DNA from: Dulcicalothrix desertica PCC 7102
GTDB lineage: Bacteria; Cyanobacteriota; Cyanobacteriia; Cyanobacteriales; Nostocaceae
Direction of reading: 5' to 3'
Length of the DNA: 45,729 nucleotides
NCBI RefSeq assembly: GCF_003991905.1
Contig: NZ_RSCL01000019.1
Coordinates: forward strand, 166,765-212,493
The notes under the pieces are model-generated. The model worked only from the letters and a program-made list of their open reading frames with translations, was not told where the DNA came from and did no database searches. This document shows positions 32,809-40,810 of this stretch, piece by piece; within the stretch, counting starts at the first letter, position 1, and each line of letters begins with the position of its first letter. A program made the translations under genes and the position numbers.

Positions 32809-33226
32809 CAATCCTATCGGTTACGTGTTCGGAATGTTCTTGTTAGGAGCGTTGGGAGGAATTTATCTTTTGTTGGCGCCACCCAAAAAGGATATTGAAC
32901 CGCCAAAGCCAGAGCAATTGAAAACAGCCATAGATAATGCTAAGTGGGGTTATCAAGTCATGGAGGCAGATTTGTTAGGAATAAGGGATAGCCGCTCAGA
33001 ACGTTATAAAGCTAATTGCAGAAAGGCTTTACCTTACTTCAAGAAAGCCATTTCTCTGGATTCAAACCTCGGTTTGGCGTACCAAGGACAAGGTATGAGT
33101 TTGATTTGCCAAAATAGTTACTTATCAGGTCGTCAGTCACTCAAACATGCCAAAAGCCTCTATTTACAGCAAGGTAAGAACAGAGATGCTAAAGAAATAG
33201 ATTTAATTCTAAAACTAAAGAAGTAA
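32756..33226 (+). CDS. Membrane-anchored TPR-like protein
   Basis: This 156-residue protein has one membrane segment near the N-terminus ('NPIGYVFGMFLLGALGGIYL'), a proline-rich linker and a helical C-terminal part with TPR character ('ALPYFKKAISLDSNLGLAYQ', 'GRQSLKHAKSLYLQQGKNRD'). A perfect ribosome-binding site (AAGGAGG) lies inside the relaxase gene about 9 bases before the ATG at 32756, which proves the intended start despite the 53-base overlap. It may be a mobilisation accessory protein. A 28-base palindrome starts 17 bases after the stop. Confidence 0.65.
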   Translation: MPFWNRREMLLTSLIVISNPIGYVFGMFLLGALGGIYLLLAPPKKDIEPPKPEQLKTAIDNAKWGYQVMEADLLGIRDSRSERYKANCRKALPYFKKAISLDSNLGLAYQGQGMSLICQNSYLSGRQSLKHAKSLYLQQGKNRDAKEIDLILKLKK

Positions 33227-33243
33227 TCACACGTTTGTAATTA

Positions 33244-33271
33244 ACGCTTGTGGAAAATTTTCCATAAGCGT
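33244..33271 (+). terminator. 28-nt 3'-end palindrome followed by T run
   Basis: Identical in sequence to the copy at 26886 (ACGCTTGTGG-AAAATTTT-CCATAAGCGT) and followed by GTTTTTA, so this copy looks like a working rho-independent terminator of the relaxase unit. Confidence 0.75.
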
Positions 33272-33958
33272 GTTTTTACTTTTAAGCTTAGAATCAATAC
33301 GCATAGTCTATACCTTCTATAACTAGAGTCAAGTAAATAATTTCAGTTAGTAGAACAACCAAAATATTATTGATGCTATGCATAGACTCGCGCCTAGGAA
33401 TATAGTCAAATTTAAAAGTTCAGTATACTCAGTATGTTTAAGAACCAAGCACTTATTTTTAGGCGCCATATACAACTACTAGAGCAAATATATAATTACC
33501 AAAACCTAATCATAGCAGCAATAATCACAATTATTAACTATGAATTAAACTTAATTGATACTTACCTTTTATACATCATTTAACCAGCTAATAGCAAGTT
33601 ATTTAATTGATTATAAAGTATAAAAATTATATTTTCACGACATCATCTACGTATCTTTGCTGAGGAAATTTGCTAAATGGTGTAAATAAAATATCCAAAC
33701 CTTGATAAAAACAAATTGTATCTAGATAAAAAATTGAATTTTACTTGTACACCTTTTGATGTTTCAAAAATTTTAAGCTAGTATAAAGTTATATAAGCTT
33801 TAGTTAAAGCTAACTTAAAGCTTGTTTTTCTGACATGTATTATCCTCTGTTGATGAATTGGGGTAGCACATAATTGTACATTGTTATTCAGGGGTAGCTC
33901 CACACTCATATGCATCGTACCAGGGTGTAAAAAATAGATTCCCTTAAATTAAAAGCAT
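33272..33958. other. Gene-free region ending in an orphan terminator
   Basis: About 690 AT-rich bases without a convincing gene. At 33795-33824 three AAGCT-type units are arranged as inverted and direct repeats (AAGCTTTAGTTAAAGCT then TTAAAGCTT). Two copies of GGGGTAGC lie at about 33862 and 33891. The region ends in a strong terminator (33959-33984) with no open frame before it, so an untranslated RNA may be made here. An origin of replication is another possibility for the AT-rich repeats. Confidence 0.4.
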
Positions 33959-33984
33959 AACCAGACATCATTGTCTGGTTTTTT
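33959..33984 (+). terminator. Rho-independent terminator without an upstream gene
   Basis: AACCAGAC pairs perfectly with GTCTGGTT around loop ATCATT, followed by TTTT. The nearest upstream gene stops more than 700 bases earlier and already has its own terminator, so this one probably ends a small RNA. Confidence 0.85.
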
Positions 33985-34064
33985 GTCACAGGCTCTCGGA
34001 ATGATACAAGGAACGCGATTCTTCAGGAAACAATAATTTATTAAACAAAGGAAGTTCCCTAACT

Positions 34065-34886
34065 ATGAGTCGAGCAAGAAATACAAAACCCAAGAATAAA
34101 CAAAAGCGTAAGGAACAAAAAATGTCATCACTGCCAAAAGTAACTAATACTTATTGGCGTTGGCAAAACTATACTTGGGCAGCTTTTCAATTACCAACTG
34201 GAGTTAAGGTTATGAGTGCCAGAAAAATGGCGTTATTAGTTGACCAACCTAAACAGAAAGTGCGAGAGTTTATTACATCGAATCAGCTAGAGACAATGAC
34301 TGTTGAAGTTCCGAATGGTATATCCACTCAAGTCTACCCTCTTAAAGTCGGCGCCGTTTATTTGCATGAATTATTGAGCGGTGGTTATATACCTAAGAAT
34401 CTACCCCTAAGCCCTTATGAATGGGCAGAAATAGCGTCGGCTTTGACTAATCCTGAACAAGGAAACTCAGTTACCCTGAATCCATGCTATTTCACTGGTG
34501 AATACCGAGTACTAATAGCTGAGTCATACCAGATTGAATTAGAAGGTAATATCAAACTCGAAGTATTAGTGGATTCAACTGGAGAATATCGTATTGCACA
34601 TCATGAAGGGCTGAAGTGTATTAAATCCACCCCTGATTGGTTAATTCAAAACTCACAACGAAAAGCAAAAACTTTCTCTACATTAGATTTATCAAAGGAC
34701 AACGTAGAATGCCGTGTACAAACTCAAGGAGGAGTAAAAAGTGTGTACGCACTCACGCTACAAGAATGGTTATCCATATGGGTACACTTTGCAAATAACA
34801 AAAATCAAGAGGCAACTAAGGTTTTGAAAGCTTTTGCATTGAAAAATATCCAGGCTCGAATTGCCTCTAATGGTTCCCAAAACTGA
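34065..34886 (+). CDS. Hypothetical plasmid protein with basic N-terminus
   Basis: This 273-residue protein begins with a very basic stretch ('RARNTKPKNKQKRKEQK'). The next part ('MSARKMALLVDQPKQKVREF', then TSNQLETMTVEVPNG) could form a winged-helix or similar DNA-contacting unit. The C-terminal 'VLKAFALKNIQARIA' is a helix. I recall similar unknown proteins in cyanobacteria but no function. A GGAAG sits about 14 bases before the ATG; an in-frame ATG 20 codons on (before SSLPK) is an alternative start. It stands alone between a terminator and a 28-base palindrome. Its position after a repeat-rich region makes a replication or regulatory role worth considering. Confidence 0.55.
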   Translation: MSRARNTKPKNKQKRKEQKMSSLPKVTNTYWRWQNYTWAAFQLPTGVKVMSARKMALLVDQPKQKVREFITSNQLETMTVEVPNGISTQVYPLKVGAVYLHELLSGGYIPKNLPLSPYEWAEIASALTNPEQGNSVTLNPCYFTGEYRVLIAESYQIELEGNIKLEVLVDSTGEYRIAHHEGLKCIKSTPDWLIQNSQRKAKTFSTLDLSKDNVECRVQTQGGVKSVYALTLQEWLSIWVHFANNKNQEATKVLKAFALKNIQARIASNGSQN

Positions 34887-34938
34887 TTCAAGTTAAATAA
34901 TTGGCAATCCGTAGATAGGAAACATTTATTTACCAATA

Positions 34939-34966
34939 ACGCTTGTGGAAAATTTTCCACAAGCGA
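34939..34966. terminator. 28-nt 3'-end palindrome, most perfect copy
   Basis: Bases 34940-34965 form a perfect 26-base palindrome whose centre is TGTGGAAAA-TTTTCCACA, that is, two exact inverted copies of the cyanobacterial DnaA-box form. It lies 53 bases after the gene at 34065-34886. No T run follows on the plus strand. Confidence 0.6.
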
Positions 34967-35144
34967 CAAATGCATAAGTATACTACTCACGACTGCATAG
35001 TTTTTGGATAATTATAGGTCAGGGCGCCACCTTCAGCACTCTTAACCTGTGTTGCTCCTTATTATTGAGTCTCGCTGTACCAAGCCTGATTGCTGCTCAA
35101 TCTAAAAATTCTCGTGTTTTTACGTATTCAAAGTAGCATCACTA

Positions 35145-35372
35145 CTACACATGATATGCAGTGAGAACAATATTTTTATCCGGACTGTATATGGATTCAA
35201 CCCGTGGATATGAGTTATGAGACCACCACACCTTGATTCTTCCACCTTGAGCTGGCGCCGTTCCTACTTCATAATATTCTGCATTAATCATTCTTTCAGA
35301 GAATTCGCTTTTGCTTAAAGTTGTAGTGGTAAATGCTGGCAACCCTTGTATCGTATGTTTGTCAAGCGTCAT
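35145..35372 (-). CDS. Small hypothetical protein
   Basis: This is a 75-residue protein, probably beta-rich ('YYEVGTAPAQGGRIKVWWSH'). No family recognised. Its ATG lies 11 bases inside the end of the gene at 35362-35604, so the two are translationally coupled. One GGCGCC lies in the coding sequence. Confidence 0.45.
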   Translation of the reverse strand: MTLDKHTIQGLPAFTTTTLSKSEFSERMINAEYYEVGTAPAQGGRIKVWWSHNSYPRVESIYSPDKNIVLTAYHV

Positions 35373-35604
35373 AGCTACCCTGATACGTTGTAAATATTTT
35401 GTATCCTGGTAGAACTAATGCAATTCCGATGTAACTGTGAATCGTGCCAGGATATCTATAAGGATTATCGTCAGGTATTGCTCCACCAATTCTAATCAGA
35501 AAATATGGACACCAAAAGTATAATCCTGGTATCAATAAATCCATGCTATAGGTAATTGCACGAAGTTTTTCTTGTTTATTAATTGATGCTTGTTTCGCGT
35601 TCAT
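35362..35604 (-). CDS. Small membrane protein
   Basis: This is an 80-residue protein with two hydrophobic stretches ('MDLLIPGLYFWCPYFLIRIG' and 'YIGIALVLPGYKIF'), so probably an inner-membrane protein. The ATG at 35604 (AGGTG about 6 bases upstream) is preferred over an in-frame GTG at 35610. On the minus strand, TATAAT lies at 35637-35632, a plausible -10 box about 28 bases before the start. Function unknown. Confidence 0.5.
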   Translation of the reverse strand: MNAKQASINKQEKLRAITYSMDLLIPGLYFWCPYFLIRIGGAIPDDNPYRYPGTIHSYIGIALVLPGYKIFTTYQGSYDA

Positions 35605-35849
35605 TTTCACACCTGTTTTAAATGTTTGTTTATTATACTGCTGCGTGCGATTTGAAAGTGCTGTTTATACTGAACGAGACTGCTCGTTTTACGCTCACCC
35701 ATATTATATATTAATGCCAACCGTACAGTATTAGATATATGTTTAATATTCTACCTAACAGTATTAATACTTAAACAGGCAGTTTATACTTCGCCAACAG
35801 TGTCTACTACTACTAGCACTTGAAGATTGACAAAACCAGCAGTATAAGC

Positions 35850-35872
35850 ATAAGCTAACAGTGTTAGCTTAT
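35850..35872. promoter_or_regulatory. 23-bp perfect palindrome, likely TetR operator
   Basis: The arm ATAAGCTAACA, a central G and the exact inverted arm end 20 bases before the tetR start. TetR-family regulators usually bind such sites and repress themselves. Related half sites (TAACAGT) recur upstream at about 35758 and elsewhere, suggesting secondary contacts. Confidence 0.8.
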
Positions 35873-35892
35873 AGGAATTTTGAGCATTCAAC

Positions 35893-36480
35893 ATGAATCG
35901 TCCCAAAGGGCAAGGCTTAACACCAGCAGTGGTTGTAGAAGTCGCGATTGCTTGTCTTGAAGCCGAGGGAGAATCTGCCTTGGGTGTAAATAGAGTTGCA
36001 AGAGCTTTGGGAATTAAACCGCCATCAATTTATAAACACATTGATGGCAATGCTGCTTTGCGTCGATGTGTAGCATTGAAACTTTGGCGAAGGTTTCTAG
36101 TAGACTGTCATCAGCAAACTGACAATCTTAACGATTCACAAGCCATAATTCGAGCAATTGCTTATACAATGCGTCACTTTGCTCAAAAGCATCCTGTTTT
36201 GTACACAGTGATGACACGGACTCAATTATCACTTTCTGACCCAGACTTTGCACCGATTGCTCAAGAAATTTTAAGTTTTTACAACAAAGCACTGGCGCCG
36301 TATGGGTTTGAGGAAGCAGAACTCATTGATGCAATTCGGATGATTCATGCTGGCTTACTAGGATTCATTGAGGCTGAAAAAGCAGGCTTATTTACGCTGC
36401 CACGCTCGTTAGATTTAAGTTTCGAGCGTATGTTGGATGCGCTAATTGAGGCACTGCAATCAAAAGTATTTAAACCTTAA
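35893..36480 (+). CDS. TetR/AcrR-family transcriptional regulator
   Basis: In this 195-residue protein the N-terminal helix-turn-helix is clear: 'LGVNRVARALGIKPPSIYKH', the recognition segment of TetR proteins. The C-terminal domain ('HFAQKHPVLYTVMTRTQL', 'ELIDAIRMIHAGLLGFIEAE') matches the WHG-type ligand domain group. It probably represses itself through the 23-bp palindrome at 35850-35872 and may control the amidase gene 69 bases downstream. The ligand is unknown. The start ATG at 35893 fits the family N-terminus; no strong ribosome-binding site is seen. Confidence 0.9.
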   Translation: MNRPKGQGLTPAVVVEVAIACLEAEGESALGVNRVARALGIKPPSIYKHIDGNAALRRCVALKLWRRFLVDCHQQTDNLNDSQAIIRAIAYTMRHFAQKHPVLYTVMTRTQLSLSDPDFAPIAQEILSFYNKALAPYGFEEAELIDAIRMIHAGLLGFIEAEKAGLFTLPRSLDLSFERMLDALIEALQSKVFKP

Positions 36481-36549
36481 CTCGGCTTCAAAATCAGGAC
36501 TTAACAAACTTTCGTCTACGTGGAGTGAGGCATTTTCATCTTAATCATC

Positions 36550-38010
36550 ATGAATGAACTTGTATTTTTACCTGCCTATCAATTAGCTCAAGGAATTCGC
36601 GACCGCACATTTTCCTGTGTCGAAGTTCTGGATGCACATCTAGCACACGTCGCTCTTCATAATCCAAAATTAAATGCGATAGTGACATTAAATGAAACAC
36701 AAGCAAGGCAACAAGCTTTTTCTGCCGACGAGGCATTAGCTAAAGGTGAATCTTGGGGTGTACTACACGGTGTTCCATTCACCTGCAAAGACCTCTATGC
36801 AACGGCTGGTGTTCGTACCACTTGCGGTTATGAGCCGTTAGCGAATTATATTCCCCCAAACGATGCAACTGTAGTGGCACGGGTTAAAGCAGCAGGCGCC
36901 ATTCTTTTAGGGAAAACAAATCTACCCAAACTTTCTCAAGGATTTCAAACCGATAGTAAACTACTCGGTCGAGCTAATAATCCTTGGAATCTCAACTATA
37001 CACCTGGCGGTAGTACAGGGGGTGGAGCAGCAGCGGTTGCGGCAGGATTATCACCCTTGGAACTTGGTACTGATGGCGGAGGTTCGATACGAATTCCACC
37101 TCACTTTTGTGGCATTTTCGGCTTAAAACCCACAGAAAATCGAGTCCCATTATCAGGAGCGTTATGGGAAATATTAGGAACCGAGCGCGCGCCATCAGGC
37201 AACACCAGGAATTTTGGCACGGTCAGTTTCGGATTTAAAGTTAGGATTAAGCTTAATTGAGGGAACTGATAATTACGACTGGCAAGTTCCTCCTGCACCA
37301 CAAGAGATTGTTTTACAGAGTGAGTTGTCGCTGTATCGCATTGCATGGACAGATACATTTGGCGCCGTATCTGTAACAGCAGAAACACGTTCGCTACTAC
37401 AGCAATTTGTCTCAAAGTTACAAGAAGCTGGATGTCACATAGAATATTGCCAGCCACCCAATTTTGATTTTGAGCAAGCAATAGAAACATTTGGCGAAAT
37501 TGCGGGAGCAGAATCACTAGTTGCTTCTGAGGTGATTGAGCAACTGGGCTACCGAATGATGACACCGTTGGTTTTACTTTCAAACCCAGGTGCCCTATTG
37601 CGGGGATTTCTCAAAAACACTGGCTTAAGTTTAAAAAAATATGCACAAGCTTTAGAACGGCGTGATAGGTTTATTGCTACTATGCAATCATTTCTGACTC
37701 AATGGGATGCGTGGATTTGTCCTGTTACACCAGGCGCCGCTTTTACTCACCGCTCGGTCGGTAATGGCTTTGGCGCCTCGTTGCCAGTGGATGATAAAAA
37801 CTTACCATATTGGACATGGGGCACAACCTACACGGCTGTAACAAGTCTTACCACTAATCCAATAGTAACAATTCCCATAGGAAAACCGCCCTCGGTTTGC
37901 CTATAGGAGTGCAACTTGCTGGTCAACGATGGCGGGATATGCAATTGCTAACTATAGCTGAACAAATTGCGGAAATATCAGGCTTTTGGGAGGCGCCACC
38001 TGGCTTTTAA
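36550..38010 (+). pseudogene. Amidase-signature family gene with two frameshifts
   Basis: Three consecutive frames together give a complete amidase of about 485 residues. Frame 1 (36550 to about 37205) has the catalytic lysine in 'VPFTCKDLYATAGVRTTCG', the 'PGGSTGGGAAAVAAG' loop (GGSS is usual; here GGST) and 'LGTDGGGSIRIPPHFCGIFG' with the candidate nucleophile serine. Frame 2 (from about 37210, 'ARSVSDLKLGLSLIEG') carries the middle. A one-base loss at about 37886 shifts it again into 'GLPIGVQLAGQRWRDMQLLT', ending at 38010. Two frameshifts make a functional enzyme unlikely. It would have hydrolysed an amide of unknown identity under TetR control. Confidence 0.85.
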
Positions 38011-38277
38011 GTTTTTAGGAGCTGGAGTTTGGCACCAGGCACCACAGTCACATAATACACGCTTGCTACAAGTAAAAGTTAAAGTAGAGATAACTCAGAC
38101 TATTTTATAGTGACCAAACTTGAACCACTTGGCGAATAGATTATGAAGCAGTCGAAATTGATTCAAAGCGAGAACCGTGAGTTATATTGTTCGCGTATAT
38201 AAACTGGACATCTGACATCTTATTTTGTGCGATATTATTTTAAATCTGGCTTAAATTAATCCACAGGGGTAAAAAGC

Positions 38278-39207
38278 ATGGGTAAAAACAAGGTGATAGC
38301 TTTTGGGTGGTATGGTGGTAAATTTAGTCACCTGGATTGGATTTTACCTCTTTTGCCCGACTCGGTGCATTACTGTGAACCATTTGGTGGTTCAGCAGCA
38401 ATTTTACTTAACCGTAAGCCAGCTATGGTTGAGACATATAATGATATCGACGGCGAGGTTGTAAATTTTTTTCGCGTACTGCGTTCCGATAAAGAAAAGC
38501 TAATAGAGGCAATTGGCTTAACTCCGTTCTCGCGCGAAGAATTTGAGCTTGCGATTTCTAGGCTTACTCCCGATATATCTGACTTTGAGCGAGCAAGGCG
38601 ATTTTTTATTCGGGCAAGGCAGGTGAGAACGGGTTTAGCACAAACAGCAAGCTCTGGGAGGTGGGCGCATTGTAAATTAACATCGCGCGCAGGAATGGCA
38701 GGCGCCGTTTCTCGGTGGTTAGGAAGCGTGGAAGATTTACCGGAAATTGTGCAGCGACTTCTACGAGTGCAAATAGAAAACGATACAGCGATTAAAGTTA
38801 TTCAACGTTACGATAGTGAAGATACATTATTTTATTGCGACCCCCCTTACCCGCATGGTTCAAGGGGAGATAGTCAAGCATACGCTTATGAGATGACCGA
38901 TGAGCAGCATCGAGAACTTGCATCCGTATTGCATAATGTTAAAGGTAAAGTAGCGGTTTCTGGCTACAAATGTGATTTGATGGACGAACTTTATGGTGAC
39001 TGGAAAGCAATTGTGGCGCCTGAAAAAGTTTGTCACTCTACAAAAGGGCTGCGAACCGAAGTATTGTGGATTAATTATAATATTGATAATATTTCTTTAG
39101 AAACTGTAAAAACTGCTAAATCGAAAAAGGTAGAAATTGAATGTCATTTTAATAATGGCAAGGTTGTAATTTTTCGCATACAGTGTTGCCCAACCGAAAT
39201 TACTTAA
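38278..39207 (+). CDS. D12-class (Dam-like) N6-adenine DNA methyltransferase
   Basis: This 309-residue protein has 'FGWYGGK' (residues 9-15), 'HYCEPFGGSAAILLN' (SAM-binding, 31-45), a target-recognition stretch, and the catalytic DPPY at about 188-191 ('LFYCDPPYPHG'). This order marks the D12 (Dam/phage T4 Dam) class. No restriction gene lies next to it, so it is probably an orphan methylase, as common on phages and plasmids. The last 45 residues ('ISLETVKTAKSKKVEIECHF') are an extra beta-like tail. GGGG lies about 8 bases before the ATG. The GGCGCC hexamer contains no adenine, so it cannot be this enzyme's target. Confidence 0.85.
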   Translation: MGKNKVIAFGWYGGKFSHLDWILPLLPDSVHYCEPFGGSAAILLNRKPAMVETYNDIDGEVVNFFRVLRSDKEKLIEAIGLTPFSREEFELAISRLTPDISDFERARRFFIRARQVRTGLAQTASSGRWAHCKLTSRAGMAGAVSRWLGSVEDLPEIVQRLLRVQIENDTAIKVIQRYDSEDTLFYCDPPYPHGSRGDSQAYAYEMTDEQHRELASVLHNVKGKVAVSGYKCDLMDELYGDWKAIVAPEKVCHSTKGLRTEVLWINYNIDNISLETVKTAKSKKVEIECHFNNGKVVIFRIQCCPTEIT

Positions 39208-39272
39208 GTGTGGTTGCTTCTTATTAAGTAGGTTATCTTTGTGGATGTTATTGTTCGACATGAGAGTAAATT

Positions 39273-40493
39273 ATGTCAAAAAGGCAACCTGGAGAATTTG
39301 ATGCTGTGATTGGAGGAGAAATAACGCCTCCTATGGGTGGTATGGTTTTAGGAGGAATTCAAAGCGTTAAAAATAGATTAAAAAGTGCAGCAGCCTTTGA
39401 CATGAGAATTGTAGCACTTGAGGATGCGATGAATTATGGAGATGAGGGTTTGGATTTGGTGATTGAATCCTTGGATGATTCTTCGCTAGTAGTGCAAATG
39501 TATGCAGCTAGTCTACTAGGTCAAAGCGAAAGCAAAAAAGCAAAGCAAGCTTTAATAAATTATAATCCTTGGCTGATATTTACTAAATTAGAAGACTGGA
39601 AAGTAAAACATTTCCATCCTAAAATTCGTCTTTCAAATCCAATTAATACAGCTTACATTGTTCAAAGTAAGAAACAACTACAAGATTTGATACAAGATTA
39701 TAATTGTCAGAGTTTAAAAGTCTTAAGATGCCACATAGAAGATATAAATTTATATCGTCGTAAACATTCACAACAATTTTTCCAAGATATTGCTGAAGCA
39801 AAAGATTTATTGCCCAATCTTAAAGCGTTATTTATTGGAGATACTAAAGAAGACTCGTTAATGTCATCTCAAGTATATATTTATAACATTCTTCCAATTC
39901 TTAAAGCTTATTCTAACTTAGAACTACTAAAAGTTAGAGGTAAAATTGATAATGAAAACTTTTTAAAATTAGATTTTGAAAAGCATAAAAAAGCTAATAT
40001 AGTTAATGAAAACTTAGTTATAAAAAAAGTATTTAGACACATTCACTTGAAATCATTCATTATTGAAGCATATGATTTGTCGGAGTCAAATATAAATAAA
40101 ATTTTTAACTTGAGCTTGCCATCTTTAGAATATCTTGAGTTACAAGTTTATGGTAGACTAGATATTGATAGTTGGAGTAGCTTACTCAATAAAACATTTC
40201 CTAATTTACTTTATTTGGGAATAATTAATAGCTGTAACACCAATGCAATTCTTAAAGCTTTAATCGAATCACCAATCATCGATACTTTAAAAGTATTAAA
40301 CCTATCTCAAGGTGACTTAAGAACCCTTGAAGATATTGATTTACTTAAATCTGCAAAGTTTAATCAATTATACACTTTAAATATTTCTAGAAATTGTTTG
40401 AAACAAAATATGCTTGAAAAGTTGAATTACCTCGAATGTCAAGTAATTGCAGATTCACAAGAATCTTATCGTTATTACTCGTTATGTGAGTGA
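39273..40493 (+). CDS. HEAT-repeat plus leucine-rich-repeat-like protein
   Basis: This 406-residue protein has an N-terminal segment ('FDAVIGGEITPPMGGMVLGG', then 'RIVALEDAMNYGDEGLDLVI' and 'SSLVVQMYAASLLGQ') with HEAT-repeat helices, as in a cyanobacterial group I recognise. The remainder shows leucine-rich repeats: 'LPNLKALFIGD', 'YSNLELLKVRG', 'LPSLEYLELQVYG', 'FPNLLYLGI', 'IDTLKVLNLSQ', 'FNQLYTLNIS', resembling the STM4015-like LRR family. It is probably a protein-protein interaction scaffold. It is AT-rich and stands alone. Its last 19 bases overlap a pentapeptide fragment on the other strand. Confidence 0.7.
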   Translation: MSKRQPGEFDAVIGGEITPPMGGMVLGGIQSVKNRLKSAAAFDMRIVALEDAMNYGDEGLDLVIESLDDSSLVVQMYAASLLGQSESKKAKQALINYNPWLIFTKLEDWKVKHFHPKIRLSNPINTAYIVQSKKQLQDLIQDYNCQSLKVLRCHIEDINLYRRKHSQQFFQDIAEAKDLLPNLKALFIGDTKEDSLMSSQVYIYNILPILKAYSNLELLKVRGKIDNENFLKLDFEKHKKANIVNENLVIKKVFRHIHLKSFIIEAYDLSESNINKIFNLSLPSLEYLELQVYGRLDIDSWSSLLNKTFPNLLYLGIINSCNTNAILKALIESPIIDTLKVLNLSQGDLRTLEDIDLLKSAKFNQLYTLNISRNCLKQNMLEKLNYLECQVIADSQESYRYYSLCE

Positions 40494-40729
40494 ATGATAA
40501 AATTGCAATAATTAATACTTTTACTTCTCAAGCTATTCAAGCTATTGGACATTAGCGAGCTAGTTTGATAAAAAAGATTAGATGAATAGTTTTTAAAAAT
40601 TAAGTTAATATCACTTAAGTTAGCCCCAGCTAATTCATCAGAGCCTTCAATGTAGACATTGCTAAAATCTCTTTCCCCTTTCTGATATCTTTCTAACAAT
40701 TCACTTGCTTCAATCAATTCTTTGCTCAT
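40475..40729 (-). pseudogene. Pentapeptide-repeat protein fragment
   Basis: The first 35 residues (MSKELIEASELLERY, 'GERDFSNVYIEGSDELAGAN', LSDINLI) are a typical start of a cyanobacterial pentapeptide-repeat protein (A[DN]LSx units). After two or three units the frame runs into unrelated AT-rich sequence and stops after 84 residues. Full-length relatives have many units, so this is a truncated copy. The ATG at 40729 fits the family start better than the one at 40738. Confidence 0.5.
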
Positions 40730-40810
40730 ACACTTCAATCTCTCGTATGTTTAAACACATGATATCTCTATAGTTTGCAAAACTTAGGATTTTAGCAGTG
40801 GTTAAAATAT

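Noticed and set aside
32756-33226. Overlapping open frame at the relaxase end as a shadow
   Set aside because: Rejection reversed: a perfect AAGGAGG before its ATG, a clear membrane segment and 420 bases beyond the overlap show it is a real gene.
34940-34965. DnaA-box pair as a replication origin
   Set aside because: The core fits two inverted TTTTCCACA boxes, but sister copies sit after genes and one keeps the stem without the box, so a 3'-end element is the better first reading. Kept as an alternative in the findings.
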